From: an uncultured bacterium
GTDB lineage: Bacteria; Desulfobacterota; Binatia; HRBIN30; CADEER01
Assembly: GCA_902826395.1 (NCBI GenBank)
Contig: CADEER010000018.1
Span: 28,466-60,725 of the forward strand
Length of the DNA stretch: 32,260 bases
Reading direction: 5' to 3'
Below the pieces are notes generated by a model. That model saw only the letters and a list, made by a program, of their open reading frames with translations. It made no database searches and was not told where the DNA came from. Below, piece by piece: positions 30,511 to 32,260 of this stretch (positions are counted from its first letter, which is position 1; the number at the start of each line of letters is the position of its first letter). The translations under genes were made by a program, and so were the position numbers.

Positions 30511-31353
30511 ATGAGCGACTCTTCCACGTATACGCCGCCGAAGGTCTGGCAGTGGGACGCCAACATGGGCGGCCGATTTGCCGGCATCAATCGTCCCGTC
30601 GCGGGACCTACGCACGAGAAGGAGCTGCCGGTCGGCAAACACCCGCTGCAGCTCTACTCACTGGCCACGCCGAATGGGATCAAAGTCACCATCATGCTCG
30701 AGGAGCTGTTGGCGATCGGCCGGCAGGAAGCCGAGTACGACGCCTATTTCATCAACATCCTCGAAGGCGAGCAGTTCGGCAGCGGCTTCGTCGCGGTGAA
30801 TCCGAACTCGAAGATCCCCGCTCTCCTGGACCGCAGCACTTCGCCGCCGACGCGCGTATTCGAGTCGGGCGCGATCCTGTTGTACCTGGCGGAGAAGTTC
30901 GACGCCTTCCTGCCGCGCGATCCAGCAGCGCGCGCCGAGTGCTACTCGTGGCTGTTCTGGCAGATGGGCGCCACTCCCTTTCTCGGTGGTGGCTTTGGAC
31001 ACTTCTACGCCTACGCGCCCGAGAAGCTCGAATACCCGATCAACCGCTACGCCATGGAAGTGAAGCGCCAACTCGATCTACTCGATCGCAACCTCGCCGA
31101 GCGCGAGTATCTCGGCGGCGACGAGTACACCATCGCCGACATGTCTACCTACCCATGGTACGGCGGTCTCGTGCGGGAGAACCTCTACCAGGCGGCGGAG
31201 TTCCTCGATGTGAAGTCGTACGGGAACGTCGCCCGTTGGGCGGACGCAATCGCGGCACGCCCCGCCGTGCAGCGCGGCCAGCGGGTCAACAAGGCCTGGG
31301 GCCCGGAAGAGCTGCGCGTCCCGGAGCGCCACAGCGCCAGCGATCTGGATTGA
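30511..31353 (+). CDS. yghU: Glutathione transferase family protein YghU
   Basis: The 280-residue product is a close match to YghU-type glutathione transferases (disulfide-bond reductases that bind two glutathiones). The diagnostic opening is TYTPPKVWQWDANMGGRFAG, then INRPVAGPTHEKELPVGKHP, and LQLYSLATPNGIKVTIMLEE, the thioredoxin-like domain with its Thr-Pro-Asn in place of an active-site Cys. NPNSKIPAL, FESGAILLYLAEKF and the helical domain PFLGGGFGHFYAYAPEKLEY and DEYTIADMSTYPWYGG follow. It acts in the cytoplasm and probably handles organic peroxide or disulfide stress. ATG 30511 follows AAGGGG; the frame is open to 30310 but that overlaps the divergent SGNH promoter. It is followed 27 bp later by the HIT-like gene. 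Confidence 0.96.
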   Translation: MSDSSTYTPPKVWQWDANMGGRFAGINRPVAGPTHEKELPVGKHPLQLYSLATPNGIKVTIMLEELLAIGRQEAEYDAYFINILEGEQFGSGFVAVNPNSKIPALLDRSTSPPTRVFESGAILLYLAEKFDAFLPRDPAARAECYSWLFWQMGATPFLGGGFGHFYAYAPEKLEYPINRYAMEVKRQLDLLDRNLAEREYLGGDEYTIADMSTYPWYGGLVRENLYQAAEFLDVKSYGNVARWADAIAARPAVQRGQRVNKAWGPEELRVPERHSASDLD

Positions 31354-31380
31354 CGGGGCGGGGCAGGGCTCTGAGCGATC

Positions 31381-31824
31381 GTGACCGCGGTCAACGAAAC
31401 GATGCGGAAGTTCGGCTACCCGCGTGCGGCGGTCGCCGAGCACGAGCATTGGGTTGTGCTGGCGCGCCCGAAGCAAATCACCCTCGGTTCGCTCGTCCTA
31501 GCCTGCCGCGACGACGTGACGGCGTTCGCGGACATCTCCGCCGGAGCGTTCGCCGAGCTCGGCGCCGTGATCGGGGATGTAGAGGCGAATCTGCGCCGGA
31601 TCGTCGACTACGAGAAGATCAACTATCTGATGCTGATGATGGTCGATCCAAACGTGCACTTTCACGTCATCCCTCGCTACGCGGGCTCGCGCAGTCACGA
31701 GGGCATCGACTACCCGGACACATCCTGGCCCGGCCCACCCGATCTGAGGACGGGGCCGGAGCTGACGCCCGACGGCTTGGCAGCGGTCGTCGACCACCTC
31801 CGCACCGCCTGGCGCAGGCGATAG
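31381..31824 (+). CDS. HIT-like nucleotide-binding family protein
   Basis: This 147-residue protein has the HIT-type closing motif DPNVHFHVIPRY (residues about 89-100), preceded by INYLMLMMV. In classical HIT hydrolases the motif is HxHxHxx; here the first His is Asn (NVHFHVI), a variant I recall in a HIT-like subfamily from bacteria. HIT proteins bind nucleotides and hydrolyse or transfer nucleoside phosphates. The substrate is unknown, and loss of the first His leaves activity open. The start is GTG 31381, 27 bp after the GST stop, so the two are probably one transcript. A terminator-like hairpin follows at 31839-31871. Confidence 0.85.
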   Translation: MTAVNETMRKFGYPRAAVAEHEHWVVLARPKQITLGSLVLACRDDVTAFADISAGAFAELGAVIGDVEANLRRIVDYEKINYLMLMMVDPNVHFHVIPRYAGSRSHEGIDYPDTSWPGPPDLRTGPELTPDGLAAVVDHLRTAWRRR

Positions 31825-31838
31825 TACGCGCATTCGCC

Positions 31839-31871
31839 GAGCGGTTCGCCATCTCTCTTTGCGGACCGCTC
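31839..31871 (+). terminator. Hairpin after the HIT-like gene
   Basis: GAGCGGT (31839-31845) and ACCGCTC (31865-31871) are perfect 7-bp arms around a 19-nt loop, 15 nt past the HIT-like stop. The following CTTTCCGTTGTATT is pyrimidine/T-rich for this genome. This is a probable terminator before the next gene. Confidence 0.45.
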
Positions 31872-31925
31872 CTTTCCGTTGTATTGAGCCGCCCGTTAGC
31901 TCGTAACTTTCGCAGGGGGGCAAGA

Positions 31926-32260
31926 GTGTTCGAATCGGCAGTCGGTCCTGATGACTGGACCGAGAAGCATCAGGAGCTGCACACCGTATTGTGGAGCTCG
32001 TTCCTCGACGTCGAACGCGACTATGACGCCGACGTCTTCCGCAGACGCTATCACGTGAAGGCGGTGACCGACGTCGCTGAGATGCTCCTCCAGCACATCA
32101 ACGATCCGAGCGCCAACCCGAAGCTGCGCAGGACGTTCGTGAAGCTGGCGCTGTGGGCGCTGGCCCCGTCAATGGTCGTTGACAAGCACCCGGAAGCCCC
32201 CTGGATCCGCGAGATCTTCTCGAAGACATTCGGCTTTGGCGTGGCAGCAGTAAGCGGAGA
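31926..32260 (+). CDS. Uncharacterised protein, 5' part only
   Basis: An open frame starts at GTG 31926 behind AGGGGGG and runs off the right edge with no stop (111 codons). The N-terminus reads VFESAVGPDDWTEKHQELHT, then VLWSSFLDVERDYDADVFRR, RYHVKAVTDVAEMLLQHIND and APWIREIFSKTFGFG. It is soluble and rich in acidic and basic residues, with regular helices. There is no signal peptide and no family I recognise. Composition is coding-like, and the opposite-strand frame at 31896-32096 looks like its shadow. The C-terminus is outside the window. Confidence 0.65.
   Translation, partial: MFESAVGPDDWTEKHQELHTVLWSSFLDVERDYDADVFRRRYHVKAVTDVAEMLLQHINDPSANPKLRRTFVKLALWALAPSMVVDKHPEAPWIREIFSKTFGFGVAAVSG

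Noticed and set aside
1-32260. Phage, integrative element or defence island
   Set aside because: No integrase, transposase, tRNA junction, phage structural gene, nuclease-ATPase pair or composition break was seen; gene content is chromosomal throughout.

Overview
The window is high-GC (by eye about 65 percent), densely coding bacterial chromosome. It has no rRNA, tRNA, CRISPR array, transposase, integrase or plasmid/phage gene that I can see. Several traits suggest a deltaproteobacterial-type lineage, with Candidatus Binatota / Desulfobacterota B as my best guess. These are secreted proteins with a short EF-hand/dockerin-like segment (DCNGDGRV) and Pro-Thr linkers, a cysteine-rich secreted protein of a kind I associate with those genomes, two F420-type oxidoreductases, and a P450 next to MaoC hydratases. 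The taxonomic call is inference; nothing in the window is a phylogenetic marker I could place by eye.

Layout. 1-1162: a secreted VWA protein with a Thr-rich repeat stalk (minus, runs off the left edge). 1472-3088: peptide chain release factor 3 (minus). 3287-4101: a small Pmp3-type membrane protein and a protein with a Rho_N-like C-terminus (plus). 4117-5022: an alpha/beta hydrolase (minus), divergent from an ATP-dependent DNA ligase (5127-6776), an aldehyde dehydrogenase (6895-8331) and an unknown protein (8405-9340). 9359-12218: an MFS transporter and a GT39-like membrane glycosyltransferase (minus). 12642-14258: convergent mlaA and mlaC-like genes for outer-membrane phospholipid traffic. 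14326-15692: an F420 luciferase-like oxidoreductase and a four-helix-bundle protein. 15923-17827: a small Cys/Arg-rich protein, a 52-residue ribbon-helix-helix-like protein divergent from it, and a protein made of two tandem PAS-plus-helix modules. 17937-19807: two secreted Cys-rich proteins. 19836-21055: lgt and a cold shock protein. 21283-22007: a coupled pair of unknown genes. 22353-24485: a lipoprotein and a DEAD-box RNA helicase. 24568-25212: a hemolysin III/PAQR membrane protein. 25389-28130: two overlapping MaoC-type genes (plus) facing a cyclic-nucleotide-binding protein plus cytochrome P450 operon (minus). 28217-30386: a DDN-type F420 protein and an SGNH hydrolase with a large TPR-like insert (minus). 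30511-32260: YghU-type glutathione transferase, a HIT-like protein and an unknown partial gene (plus).

How it fits together. Most genes are ordinary chromosomal housekeeping, envelope or oxidative-metabolism genes. The most coherent metabolic unit is 25389-28130: a catalytically split MaoC pair with a P450 whose I-helix reads AGADTTRN and a stand-alone cNMP-binding domain. It recalls the steroid side-chain genes of mycobacteria (ChsH1/ChsH2, CYP125), but the substrate is unknown. The least explained items are the tandem PAS protein, the TPR-split SGNH hydrolase, the divergent RHH / Cys-Arg protein pair with inverted TTGACA boxes, and the coupled unknown pair at 21283-22007. I found no clear defence system or mobile element. 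Several convergent gene ends carry GC-rich hairpins without T-tracts.
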